NCBI GenBank assembly: GCA_910589045.1
Contig: CAJUSH010000002.1
Coordinates: 69,164-109,395 of the forward strand
DNA from: an uncultured Eubacterium sp.
GTDB taxonomy: Bacteria; Bacillota_A; Clostridia; Lachnospirales; Lachnospiraceae
Reading direction: 5' to 3'
Length of the DNA: 40,232 nt
Shown: positions 23,166 to 32,268 of the stretch, piece by piece
Layout of the letters: every line of letters starts with the position of its first letter
Numbering within the stretch: position 1 is the first letter of the stretch
Program-made: the position numbers and the translations under genes
Notes under the pieces: model-generated
The model's input: the letters and a program-made list of their open reading frames with translations, nothing else
What the model was told of the DNA's origin: nothing
The model's database searches: none

Positions 23166-23750
23166 CTACAGTGCTCCCTTCGTCGAGAGCACATCCGTGA
23201 TGCGGGCGTCATAGCGTGTCGCAGCATCCAGCGCCTTTGCAAACGCCTTGAACATTGCCTCCATCATATGGTGGTCATTTTCCCCGTAGAGCACCTTAAG
23301 GTGCAGGTTCATCCCGGCCGCATAGCTGAGCGCATAGAAAAACTCCCGCGCCATCTGCGTATCCATCGTCCCCACACACTGCCCCCGAAAGGGCGCGTCG
23401 AACACGAGGTAAGGTCTGCCGGAAAGATCAACGGCACACATCGCAAGCGTCTCATCCATCGGAAGCATGCAGCTTCCGTAGCGGACGATGCCCTTTTTAT
23501 CGCCCAGTGCCTCTTTGATCGCACACCCGATCACGATCCCCATATCCTCTATGCTGTGATGGCAGTCTACCGCCAGATCTCCCCGGCAGACGGCATGCAG
23601 ATCAAAAAAACCGTGCCGCGCAAAGCCCTCCAGCATGTGGTCAAAAAAACCGATGCCGGTATCAATCTCGCCCACGCCTGCGCCGTCCAGCGCAAGCGTG
23701 ACCCGAATTTCCGTCTCCTTTGTATTTCGTTCTATCGTCGCCGTTCTCAT
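23166..23750 (-). CDS. hisB: Imidazoleglycerol-phosphate dehydratase
   Basis: 194 residues, the monofunctional form (no phosphatase domain). It catalyses the sixth step of histidine synthesis, dehydrating IGP with Mn2+. Metal-binding motifs are visible: FFDHMLEGFARHG, VDCHHSIED and ENDHHMMEAMFKAFAKAL. The ATG at 23750 is only 3 bp after the stop of the glycyl radical enzyme gene, so it is probably co-transcribed with it. No other his gene is near, which is unusual because Firmicutes mostly keep them clustered. Confidence 0.97.
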   Translation of the reverse strand: MRTATIERNTKETEIRVTLALDGAGVGEIDTGIGFFDHMLEGFARHGFFDLHAVCRGDLAVDCHHSIEDMGIVIGCAIKEALGDKKGIVRYGSCMLPMDETLAMCAVDLSGRPYLVFDAPFRGQCVGTMDTQMAREFFYALSYAAGMNLHLKVLYGENDHHMMEAMFKAFAKALDAATRYDARITDVLSTKGAL

Positions 23751-23753
23751 CTA

Positions 23754-26285
23754 TTAAAATCCGCCCTGCTCTGTCCGCTTGATAATATCATCCTGCAGGG
23801 ATTTTGACAGTGTCGTGAAAAGCGCACTGTAGCCTGCCACGCGCACAACCAGCCCTTTATAATTTTCCGGATGCGCCTGTGCGTCCAGAAGCGTCTCCCG
23901 GTTTACGACGTTAAACTGCATATGCATACCCTTCTCGTCGAAGAATGTACGGATATAGGAGGAAAACTTCTGTAAGCCCTCCTCACCCGCCAGTGCCGAC
24001 GGATGGAACTTCTGGTTAAAGAGCGTTCCGTTGGAAGCAATGCCATGGTCGATCTTTGACACGGAGTTTGCCGTTGCGGTGGGTCCTTTGATATCCCTTC
24101 CCTGCATCGGACCGACACCGTCCGCCACCGGTGTGTTTGCAAGCCTGCCGTCCGGGGTTGCCCCGGTCTGCCTGCCGAGGGGTACATTCGCGGAAACCGG
24201 ATAAAGCCCGGCCTGGTACGTACCTCCTCTGGGATTTTTGTAATGCTCCAGCGGTCTTGTATAGGCGTAGGATGCACGGCGTGCCATCATATCCGCCTCG
24301 TCGTCGTCGTTGCCGTACTTGGGTGCCTGTGCGATCAGCGATAAAATCTCGTCGTAGCGCTGCTGAGCAGCCGCATCCGGCCGCTGCTGCGCAATGGTCT
24401 GTGCGATGACCGCTACTTCCTTTTCACCGACCTGCTGTCCGGCTGCCAGCATGGATGCGACGATCTGACCGGAAAGCTCCTCCATGCGCATGGTGCTTAA
24501 GCCCTTGCCGAAATTGTTCTCCAGCGCAGCCTTCATCTCCGCCATTGTCACGGTCTTTTTGTCAAATACCAGATCCTTGATGGCAAGCATGGAATCCGCC
24601 ACGTTCGCAATACCAAAGCCCTGCGGCCCGGTAAAATTGTAAACCGCACCGCCCTCCTGCAGCGTCTTGCCGCGGCCGATGCAGTCGTCGATCATCGTCG
24701 ACTGGAAAGGAAGCGGCATACGTGTCGCATGGGCGTTGTCGATACAGTTGAGTGCATTGACCATGACCGCGATGAAGTAATTCATCTGCTTCTCATAAGC
24801 CTCGTAAAACTCCTCAAAGGTGGCCATCTGCGTCACGTCTCCGGTCTGTAAGCCTACCCGCTCGCCGTTCTCATAGCCGTTGGAGAATACCATCTCAAGC
24901 GGCCGGCACATGTTAAAGAATGCCGCGTCATGCCAGCCGTCCGTCTTTCCCGCCTTCTGCGGCTCCACGCAGCCGATAATATTGTAGGTGCGTGCATCTG
25001 CCAGGGAAACACCGCGGCTCATGAGCGCCGGAATGATCACCTCATCATTATAAAATGCAGGAAGCCCGATGCCGGTGCGTGCCAGACGGGATGCCTTGAT
25101 AATAAAAGCATCCGGTGTCTTGTTCCAGATACGCACGGACAGCGAAGGCTGCGGCAGCATAACATGCATGCTGGCCTCCAGACACATGAAGGACAGGTCG
25201 TTCGTCACGTCCAGACCCTCCTCGTCCTGTCCGCCCGCGATGAGATTCTGGAACAGGCTGTAGCCCGCAAAACCGTCGGCACTTGCCTCGTCACGGCACT
25301 TGTTCAAATCGTTTAATTTAATCCAGATACAGTCCAAAAGCTCCTGTGCAAACTCCCGGGTAATTTTTCCTGCGTCCATATCCTTTTTATAATAAGGGTA
25401 CATATACTGGTCAAAACGTCCCGGGGAGATGGAGTGTCCGCTGGACTCGGTCTGCAAAAGCTCCTGCACAAACCAGAAGGACTGGCACGCCTCATAAAAG
25501 CTCTCCGCAGGCTTTGCCGGAACCCGCTCGCAGTTATCCGCGATCACAAGCAGCTCCGCACGGCGCGCGGGATCGGTCTCCTTTGCCGCCTCCTCCTTTG
25601 CCAGGGCCGCGTAACGCTTTGCGTATGTAATCGCAGCCTCGCAGCTCATCCTTGCCGCCACAAGGAAGGTATGCCGTGTCGCGTAGTCCGGCGCACATAG
25701 TGTCAGCTTTTCAAGCTCCGCGTCAATCTTTGCGATGATACCCTCAAAGCCGATGGCAAGCACTTCCTCGTACTTCACCGTGAAGTGCCCGATTCCGTTG
25801 TAAAAATAGTTGCCCGGCGTGAAGATGTTGTGCTTCATCGCCATAAGCGCCTCCGGCGCCATCATGGACGTCGCAAGCTCGCTGGTTGTTTTCCCTTCCC
25901 AATACTGATATGCCTCGTGCAGCCGCCGCTTTGTATCGTCCGCGATATAAAAGGGGTCTGCCTCACGGGTAGCCACCGTCTCGTACTCCGCCTCCATCCA
26001 CGCATAAGAATACTCCGGAAACATCTGGCATCCTCTGGGTGCAATGGCATTGCTTCCCACGATCAGCTCCAAGGGGCGAATCACCATCGGAAGCTTTTCA
26101 CAGATCGCCTGAAACGCCTTCGCACGGCGAAGAACGATGGGATCATTCTCGGTCTGTTTATAGCTATCGGTTACAATCTCTGCACGGTCCGCCTCGATCA
26201 CCGGAAGATCTGCGAACAGATAATCAATCATTTGCTGAATACGGGGCGACTTTGCAATCTCTCCGTCAAAATATTGTTTCGGCAT
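23754..26285 (-). CDS. Glycyl radical enzyme of the diol (glycerol/propanediol) dehydratase type
   Basis: 843 residues. The radical motif RVAGYSALF carries Gly818 and the thiyl cysteine is Cys439 in IIGCVEPQ, with Glu441 two residues on. Residues matching the diol-dehydratase pocket are in place: His167 (IGHF), His284-Ser285 (SSGHSIS) and Asp453 (GWHD), 14 residues after the cysteine as in B12-independent glycerol dehydratase. This points to dehydration of a 1,2-diol such as glycerol or 1,2-propanediol, rather than pyruvate formate-lyase. The radical-SAM activase normally beside it is missing. ATG 26285 follows GGAGG. hisB follows at 3 bp. Confidence 0.85.
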   Translation of the reverse strand: MPKQYFDGEIAKSPRIQQMIDYLFADLPVIEADRAEIVTDSYKQTENDPIVLRRAKAFQAICEKLPMVIRPLELIVGSNAIAPRGCQMFPEYSYAWMEAEYETVATREADPFYIADDTKRRLHEAYQYWEGKTTSELATSMMAPEALMAMKHNIFTPGNYFYNGIGHFTVKYEEVLAIGFEGIIAKIDAELEKLTLCAPDYATRHTFLVAARMSCEAAITYAKRYAALAKEEAAKETDPARRAELLVIADNCERVPAKPAESFYEACQSFWFVQELLQTESSGHSISPGRFDQYMYPYYKKDMDAGKITREFAQELLDCIWIKLNDLNKCRDEASADGFAGYSLFQNLIAGGQDEEGLDVTNDLSFMCLEASMHVMLPQPSLSVRIWNKTPDAFIIKASRLARTGIGLPAFYNDEVIIPALMSRGVSLADARTYNIIGCVEPQKAGKTDGWHDAAFFNMCRPLEMVFSNGYENGERVGLQTGDVTQMATFEEFYEAYEKQMNYFIAVMVNALNCIDNAHATRMPLPFQSTMIDDCIGRGKTLQEGGAVYNFTGPQGFGIANVADSMLAIKDLVFDKKTVTMAEMKAALENNFGKGLSTMRMEELSGQIVASMLAAGQQVGEKEVAVIAQTIAQQRPDAAAQQRYDEILSLIAQAPKYGNDDDEADMMARRASYAYTRPLEHYKNPRGGTYQAGLYPVSANVPLGRQTGATPDGRLANTPVADGVGPMQGRDIKGPTATANSVSKIDHGIASNGTLFNQKFHPSALAGEEGLQKFSSYIRTFFDEKGMHMQFNVVNRETLLDAQAHPENYKGLVVRVAGYSALFTTLSKSLQDDIIKRTEQGGF

Positions 26286-26461
26286 GATAGTTTCCTCCAC
26301 ATAAAATTTGTGAACCACACAGCGCCGGTGTGATTTTTAGCAGGCGCTGTACAGTGACCCTTTGTCCTTAGTACCAAGTATAACATAATAGAAAAGAAAA
26401 CGCCATATCTTTTTCTGTTTTTTTGTGGCTTTTTCTGTCTTGGTGTTGATTTGTTCCGGTG
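26286..26461 (-). promoter_or_regulatory. Promoter and leader hairpin of the glycyl radical enzyme
   Basis: A -10 box TATACT (26377-26382) preceded by TGT (extended -10 type) with a poor -35. The leader can form an 8-bp stem, ACAGCGCC (26319-26326) with GGCGCTGT (26343-26350). The ribosome binding site GGAGG lies between the hairpin and ATG. Confidence 0.45.
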
Positions 26462-26602
26462 TTACTGTTGTGTTTTATGTTCCTTATCATACTTTGATAT
26501 GAGCATTGTACGTACCCACTGCGGATCGTTGCGATAGTGCTGCTGAACATAGCTGGTATACTCCTGCCTGGTCATTTCCTGTATACTTTTCTTTTCCCCC
26601 AA
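26462..26602 (-). CDS. Possible small protein (37 or 46 residues)
   Basis: A reading frame ending with TAA at 26462-26464. From ATG 26575 it encodes 37 residues beginning MTRQEYTSYVQQHYRND and ending QWVRTMLISKYDKEHKTQQ. A TTG at 26602 adds nine residues and has AAAGGGG nine bases upstream, which is better than the context of the ATG. A TATAAT box lies a little further upstream. The composition is protein-like (charged and aromatic residues, no runs) inside a 418-bp gap otherwise free of genes. No family recognised. A further tiny frame upstream ends by ATGA overlap with the ATG. Confidence 0.4.
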   Translation of the reverse strand: MGEKKSIQEMTRQEYTSYVQQHYRNDPQWVRTMLISKYDKEHKTQQ

Positions 26603-26703
26603 AGTAAAAATCCCCTTTTCTTTTGTTTTTCTTCCTTATTATAGTGCATCAGATAATGTATCTGTCTGTCCGCTTAGCAGACAGAAGGGATGCACCCTTT
26701 CCC

Positions 26704-27645
26704 CTATTTATCCCCACCGATCGATGAGTGGAAGCCCTGCTTTTTCCCGTTTGACTCCATATCCCGCTTTGCAAGCTCCTGTGACGGCGCAAGCTTCAGA
26801 TCCGCGAGAAGCTTCTGCAGGAGCTTCTCCGCACTCACCTCGTCATACTCCTCAAGAAGCGCGACGGCCTCATCGCAAATCCGGTAAACATAGCTTCCGA
26901 TCTCGTACTTCTGCAGCTCTCTTAGCTTCTCAATCGCATCCTTGCGCTTGAAGTTTGAGAGGTCATCCACCACGTAAAGGATACGCACCGAAATATCGCT
27001 CTCGGCGATAGGCAGTGTGTCCGCCTTTTTGTTAATGGAAAGACGTTTATCCAAATATTCCGCTACACGCTCCATCATCGTAGTCGCGGTCGCGGTATCA
27101 TTCATCTTGAGCTTGTTCAGCACGTTGCGGATACGTCCGGAAAGCTCCTCATCGATCTGATAATTCAAAACCTCCTCCGCCATCACAATCGCCTGACGGA
27201 TACGGTTCTCCTTAATGTCGGACAAAATGCCGGTCACGCGCTTGTAAAGCTCTTCCTCCTCCATAGGAAGCACGCCGAGACGCTTGAACACACGCTCAAT
27301 ACGCTCATGCAGATCCTCGGGATCAAAGGGTTTTGTGATATAGTCCATAATACCAAGCTTCGCGCCGTCAATAACAGTCGCCTTATCCTTCTTTGCAGTG
27401 AGAAAAATAACCGGAACAGTCACACCGTTTTCCTGTGTGCGGATTTCCTTAAGCGTCTCAATACCGTCCATAATCGGCATCTCCACATCCAGAAGGATCA
27501 GATCGACATTCTCCCGATAGAGGTACTTGATCGCCCTGCGGCCTGAAATCATGGGAATGACTTCGTATTTTGACTTTAATTCCTGTTCCAGAGTTGCAAG
27601 ATTGACGGTATTATCATCAATCGCGAGTATTCTCATCTTTTCCAT
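26704..27645 (-). CDS. Response regulator with unclassified helical C-terminal region
   Basis: 313 residues. Receiver domain at 1-125 with acidic pocket Asp10-Asp11, phospho-acceptor Asp53 (LLDVEMP) and the KPF switch lysine. Residues 130-313 are helical and charged, and I do not recognise a DNA-binding, cyclase or HD-GYP domain. The gene begins 29 bp after the stop of the hybrid kinase, so it is the likely final receiver of that relay. A first ATG at 27645 and another three codons later are both possible. Output unknown: protein-protein interaction is the simplest guess. Confidence 0.85.
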   Translation of the reverse strand: MEKMRILAIDDNTVNLATLEQELKSKYEVIPMISGRRAIKYLYRENVDLILLDVEMPIMDGIETLKEIRTQENGVTVPVIFLTAKKDKATVIDGAKLGIMDYITKPFDPEDLHERIERVFKRLGVLPMEEEELYKRVTGILSDIKENRIRQAIVMAEEVLNYQIDEELSGRIRNVLNKLKMNDTATATTMMERVAEYLDKRLSINKKADTLPIAESDISVRILYVVDDLSNFKRKDAIEKLRELQKYEIGSYVYRICDEAVALLEEYDEVSAEKLLQKLLADLKLAPSQELAKRDMESNGKKQGFHSSIGGDK

Positions 27646-27674
27646 TTTTTTATCTCCTACATTTGTTGTATGTA

Positions 27675-30578
27675 TTACTCCGCATGTTCTTCGAGGAACG
27701 CCCGCAGCCGGTCCTCCGCGGCATCATCATCATACATTTTAAGCCTATTCTTTATATCTTTCAAGCAGTCAAGCGCACTTTTTTCAATATTTTCCGCTAA
27801 AAGTGCCTCCACTTTCTGCGCGGCGGGCTTTGATTCAAAGTTTTCGATATCGGAAAGGATCTCCTCCATGCGCGCCCGTGTCTCCTCCCAGGGCAGCAGC
27901 TCACCTGCGGCCTTCGTCTCCTCCTCCTTGAGATAGCCCTTTGCTTTCAGCACCCGCTCAATCTCATGCAAAAGGAAGCTGTACTCGGAGAGCAGCTTTG
28001 CGACCCCCTCCTGGATAAACGCATAATTGCCCTCCTTGGCAGCAAACTCGTGGCTCTTAGCCAGCTCGGAGAAGTCGTAGGCACCGATATTTGCCGACGC
28101 GCTCTTTAAGCCGTGCACCTCAATCTGGTAATTTTTATAGTCCTCCTCCTTCGCGAGCCGCTCCACCAGCGCATGCTTTTCCTCGCCGTCCATATAGTAA
28201 AGCTCCAGAAGCTCCAGATAATCGTCGATTCCCCCGGTATGCTTTGAAAGGCACTGCTCCAGGTCGACACCCGCCATGTAAAGCTCGCTCATCTTTGCGT
28301 GCTGTACCTTTTCCTCGGCCTCCGGCGTATCGTCTGCGGACTGCCTGCGCTCCGGCGGAATCCATTTGCACAAAAGCTCTAAAAGCTCGTTTTTATCCAG
28401 AGGCTTTGCGATGAAATCCTGGAAGCCGTTGCTCAAAAACATCTCCCGCGCATTATTATATGCATTTGCAGACAGTGCGATGATCACCGGCTTCCTGCCG
28501 TTCTCGCCGCAGTCCCTGCGGATGCGGGCAGCCGCCTCGATACCGTCCATCTCGGGCATCATGTGATCCATCAGAATCATATCGTAGCCCGTCGCCATGG
28601 CCAGGTCGATAGCCTGCTGACCGCTCTTTGCCTCATCCACCTGAAAGCGGTAAGGGGAGAGCGCGCCGCACGCAACCTTCAGGTTGATCCGGTTGTCATC
28701 TACGACCAGCACACGGTAATCCGGCACGACGAACGCCTCGTCCACAGATTTCTGCACGTCCAGCTTCCGCCAGGGCTGCTGCTCGATGCTGCGCATATCC
28801 GCCACCTGCTGCGGGAAGCAGACCGTAAAAATCGTGCCCTTCCCGACCTCGCTGGCCACGTCCACGGTTCCGTCCATCAGGTCGACAAAGCGCTTTGTGA
28901 TCGCGATGCCAAGTCCGATACTCTCAAGGTTACGGTCCTTGCGCTCGTCCATGCGCTGGAACTGATCAAAAAGTCCCCGCACGTCCTCCGGCGCAAAGCC
29001 CTCGCCGGTATCCTCGAACTGGAACACCATAAGCACCCGCTTTTCGTCCAGCCACTTGTGGGTGACGGTGAGCTTCACGTAGCCCCGCTCCGTATACTTC
29101 ATCGCAAAGTCAAAGAAATTGCCGATCATCTGACGGATGCGCTTCTCGTCTCCGATCAGCCTGCAGGGCAGCTTGGGCGAAATGCTCCGCTTGAGCTGCA
29201 GTCCCTTGCCCGAGGCCGTCATCTTCGAGAGATGCAGCGCCTCCTCCAAAAGCTGCTCCGTGCTGTACTCCACATGCTCCAGCTCCATCTGTCCCGCCTC
29301 GATTTTCGAAAGGCTTAATATATCGTTGATGACGCCCAGCAGGTTCATCGAAGCGTTTTTAATATCGCAGGCAAAATCGTACACGCCCCTGCCGCGGCTC
29401 TCCTCGATGATCAGCTCCGCCAGACCGACAATGGCATTCATGGGCGTGCGGATCTCATGCGAGACATTTGCCAGGAAATCGCTCTTGGCGCGGTTTGCCT
29501 GCTTTGCCTCATCCAGGGCGCGCAGCGCGTCCTTCTCCGCCTTCTCCGCCTTTTTCCTGCCGTTCATGATCTCCGTAATATAGTTAAACTCCATCGTCTG
29601 GTCGTCCAGGATCAGCACATAGCCGCGGATCTCCTTCCAGTAATCCCGGATCACCGTGCGTCTGACCTCGTAGTGCTGGTTCTCAAAATCGATCTCTTTT
29701 TTCTCGTACTCGTCAAACAGCTCCAGCGGCATGCTGTGCACCAGCCGGATATTGTGATGGATGAGAGCCGGCTCCAGCTCGGGAAATACCCGCTTCGCCG
29801 CCTGGTTATATTTCAGAAGGTTCATCGACGCATCCGTAACGATGATGCCCTCCCTCATATTTGCAAACATCGCGTCGCCCGATACAGCCGTCAGGTTAAA
29901 GCCGCCCTTCCCGTGGAAGCAGACGACAAACGCATCCGCCAGCAGCATACACAAAATTCCCGCAAAATTATAGTGGAACGGCAGTATACGGCAGGAAAAC
30001 AAGATTGCCATCCCGTAGGAAAGGTACAGGATAACCGTCATCATAACGATCTGCTTGCGCCGGTATGCCACGCACTCCCTGCGTATATAGGAAATGACCG
30101 TCGCAAGCGCCACGACCATGGGGAGCAGCTCACACCCCAGCACAAGGAACGCGTAAAGCTCCCCCCGCTCAACGCAGAGCATTCCCGTGCCGTCCGCCAG
30201 CGTCTCATAACGGCTGTTTCGGAAAATCAGTCCATGCCACCGGCTTGTCCACACCAGCACCAGCATAATCACATCATAAATAAATACGTAAACGGACACC
30301 CAGCCGGGTGTATAGCCGTTCGCGTAGCAGCAGAAAAACAGGCAGATAAAGTAGCCCATAAAAATCAATCCGCCGTGTGCCAGCTGCAGTCCCATAAAGG
30401 CAGCGCTTCCGTTGTCCGCCATCAGCTCAAAAAGATAACCGACGTTTAAAATCAGCGTCATCGAAAGAAACGCCGTGAGTGCCTTGCGCTCCGCCGTCCC
30501 CTGCCCTCTGCTGTTCCAGACAAATATAAGAATGGTCAAAAAGATGGCTACCCCCTGCAGCACAGCTTCATATACCAT
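27675..30578 (-). CDS. Membrane hybrid sensor histidine kinase (7TM - PAS - HisKA - HATPase - receiver - HPt)
   Basis: 967 residues. About seven membrane helices (1-225) form a 7TM-type sensor. A PAS-like region follows (about 235-345). The HisKA helix holds the phospho-histidine in SHEIRTPMNA (near 374). The ATPase domain shows N-, G1- and G2-type boxes (DTGEGFAPED, GLGIAITKRF). The receiver has Asp near 669 (ILMDHMMPEMDG). The HPt domain has His near 821 (VHGLKSASANIG). All relay elements are in one protein, and the regulator at 26704 would be the final acceptor. I use ATG 30578, after a GGGGGGA string; an upstream in-frame start at 30647 lies inside the dispersed repeat and is not credible. 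Confidence 0.92.
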   Translation of the reverse strand: MVYEAVLQGVAIFLTILIFVWNSRGQGTAERKALTAFLSMTLILNVGYLFELMADNGSAAFMGLQLAHGGLIFMGYFICLFFCCYANGYTPGWVSVYVFIYDVIMLVLVWTSRWHGLIFRNSRYETLADGTGMLCVERGELYAFLVLGCELLPMVVALATVISYIRRECVAYRRKQIVMMTVILYLSYGMAILFSCRILPFHYNFAGILCMLLADAFVVCFHGKGGFNLTAVSGDAMFANMREGIIVTDASMNLLKYNQAAKRVFPELEPALIHHNIRLVHSMPLELFDEYEKKEIDFENQHYEVRRTVIRDYWKEIRGYVLILDDQTMEFNYITEIMNGRKKAEKAEKDALRALDEAKQANRAKSDFLANVSHEIRTPMNAIVGLAELIIEESRGRGVYDFACDIKNASMNLLGVINDILSLSKIEAGQMELEHVEYSTEQLLEEALHLSKMTASGKGLQLKRSISPKLPCRLIGDEKRIRQMIGNFFDFAMKYTERGYVKLTVTHKWLDEKRVLMVFQFEDTGEGFAPEDVRGLFDQFQRMDERKDRNLESIGLGIAITKRFVDLMDGTVDVASEVGKGTIFTVCFPQQVADMRSIEQQPWRKLDVQKSVDEAFVVPDYRVLVVDDNRINLKVACGALSPYRFQVDEAKSGQQAIDLAMATGYDMILMDHMMPEMDGIEAAARIRRDCGENGRKPVIIALSANAYNNAREMFLSNGFQDFIAKPLDKNELLELLCKWIPPERRQSADDTPEAEEKVQHAKMSELYMAGVDLEQCLSKHTGGIDDYLELLELYYMDGEEKHALVERLAKEEDYKNYQIEVHGLKSASANIGAYDFSELAKSHEFAAKEGNYAFIQEGVAKLLSEYSFLLHEIERVLKAKGYLKEEETKAAGELLPWEETRARMEEILSDIENFESKPAAQKVEALLAENIEKSALDCLKDIKNRLKMYDDDAAEDRLRAFLEEHAE

Positions 30579-30620
30579 ATCGCATCCCCCCTGTATAAAT
30601 TCATACCCGCACGAAACAGT

Positions 30621-30755
30621 ACCTCGCCAAGTGCTCCTATTATACACTGTCCACTAACCTCTTGCTTCGCCTTTCGGCTTGCATTCGCTAAGTGGCCAGG
30701 TATTACTCGCACTAAGCTCGAAACTACCTCGCCAAGTGCTCCTATTATACCACAT
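30621..30755 (-). repeat. Dispersed intergenic repeat, copy B
   Basis: Nearly identical to 1-134, with the same terminal direct repeats at 30621-30645 and 30726-30750. It sits between spoIIP (upstream strand order) and the hybrid kinase, in front of the kinase gene. A small GCC-GAAA-GGC hairpin is in the middle. It may contribute the kinase promoter, but no good -35 box is seen at the correct distance. Confidence 0.9.
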
Positions 30756-30802
30756 CATTTTGGGTAATGCTATTAGTTTTTGGGCTACTGCCGCGGGAAC
30801 CT

Positions 30803-32113
30803 TTACGGTTTTTCCCCGCTGAGCACCCGGTTCAGGATATCCGCCAGGGGCGGCATCGTATTCATGGCCTCCTGGAGCGTGTTTGTCTGCGCCCCCACCT
30901 CCACCAGAAGGGATTTCGGGCAGTAATGCAGATTATAGCGCAGCCCTTTTAAGTAGATACCACGGCTTAGGCCGGGGTAATACTCGCTCGCGAGCAGCTC
31001 CATCTGCAGGGAAAAGGCCAGATTTGTCTGCAGGTTCGGGTTTTTTAAGGAATCCAGCTTTCCGTTTTTGTTTGTGTAGCTCAATCCGTTGAAAAACATC
31101 AGCGGCGCCATCACCGTATCATTCACCTCGGTCAAAAGATATGTATCCTCCGCGACCCCGTCCCGGTGCAGGTCGATGACTACTTCTATGGAAGGGTTTT
31201 CCTCCAGTATCTTTTCCAGAGCCGGCCCCGCCACCCCGTATGCCCGGTCGCGGTCCGAGTCGTAGGTGCCGCGGTCGTGCATGACCCGCAGGCCATAGCG
31301 TTCGGTCAGAATCTCCGTCAGGTAATCCCCGAGTCCCACCACCGACTCGTTTAGATCCCCGGCCTTCGAATCCTTGTAGCCCTCCAGCGAATGGGTATGA
31401 TAGATCAAAATCTGCGGCCCCTCCGATGCCGCGTCAAGCGTCAGGTCCTTCTTTAAAAGCCGCCTGACATTAAGCTGTCTCTGATTACTTCCGGTCGTCG
31501 CATCGATAACGTAGTGCTTTTTCACAAGAGTCGCATAGTCTGAAAGCGCCTCCAAATCCACCTGCTGCGCCTTTTCGGTAGCATAGGAAAAGAGCGTCTT
31601 TTCCCGGCTTGCCGCACTCTCCCCCTGCATCTGATAGAGAAAGGACTGCTGCATCATATCCTGCGCCCAGGTGCTTCCATCCTGCTGTCCGGCACCGCTC
31701 TCCTCCGGCCCCGCATCCTGTGCGGACCACGCCTCATTTTCCTCCGCCAGCTGCGCGGCAAGCTGCTGCTCCAGCTCTGCCTCAAAATCACTCCCGGACA
31801 TGCCGGCGGCATCTCCCTGGGCAGCATAGGTATACACCGGAAAGCTCTCCAGCACCAGATCCAGAATGACCTGTGAGACGGAGCGCTCCTGCTTTTTATA
31901 GCCCGTCACCGGAAGAAAATAATCGACCACATTTTTGTAGAGGCTCTCCCGCACCTCAATCCCCGCAAGCTCCGCAAACCCATCCGTCCGTAGCCCGCTG
32001 CCCGCCTGAACCATTTCCGTGATAAAAGCTGCGCACACGCAAAAGAGAAGGATGAAAAACGCCGTGATCCTTCTCTTCTTTTCCTGTTTTTTCGACCTAG
32101 CCTTCACCTGCAC
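30803..32113 (-). CDS. spoIIP: Stage II sporulation protein P
   Basis: 436 residues. SpoIIP is the cell-wall amidase/endopeptidase that, with SpoIID and SpoIIM, drives engulfment during sporulation. One N-terminal membrane anchor (about 16-36), an acidic Gln/Ala-rich spacer (about 100-165), then the catalytic domain with LIYHTHSLEGY (His239/241, Glu244), VVIDLHRDG (His316) and LLVEVGAQTNT. The start is GTG 32113 after GGGAGG; a second GTG two codons later is also plausible. It strongly suggests an endospore former. Gpr, the usual neighbour, is not here. Confidence 0.95.
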   Translation of the reverse strand: MQVKARSKKQEKKRRITAFFILLFCVCAAFITEMVQAGSGLRTDGFAELAGIEVRESLYKNVVDYFLPVTGYKKQERSVSQVILDLVLESFPVYTYAAQGDAAGMSGSDFEAELEQQLAAQLAEENEAWSAQDAGPEESGAGQQDGSTWAQDMMQQSFLYQMQGESAASREKTLFSYATEKAQQVDLEALSDYATLVKKHYVIDATTGSNQRQLNVRRLLKKDLTLDAASEGPQILIYHTHSLEGYKDSKAGDLNESVVGLGDYLTEILTERYGLRVMHDRGTYDSDRDRAYGVAGPALEKILEENPSIEVVIDLHRDGVAEDTYLLTEVNDTVMAPLMFFNGLSYTNKNGKLDSLKNPNLQTNLAFSLQMELLASEYYPGLSRGIYLKGLRYNLHYCPKSLLVEVGAQTNTLQEAMNTMPPLADILNRVLSGEKP

Positions 32114-32268
32114 ACTACCTCCCTAATGATAGATACTATGCAGGAGTTGTCCGAAATATGACTCTTTTTTTGTTTGCCGTCCGGGAAACCTGCGTTCCTT
32201 TTCCCCGCTGCCGTTTCCAGGTAAATGCAGCCGCTGTGCTTCCGCCCCGGGAGGGCGTATGGTGCTTC

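Noticed and set aside
28563..30449. Plus-strand ORFs up to 330 residues opposite the hybrid kinase
   Set aside because: Antisense shadows; His/Arg-rich and without start signals.
30621..30755. Classical insertion sequence or MITE with inverted ends
   Set aside because: Ends are direct and not inverted repeats, and no target duplication is seen; I keep the neutral term dispersed repeat.
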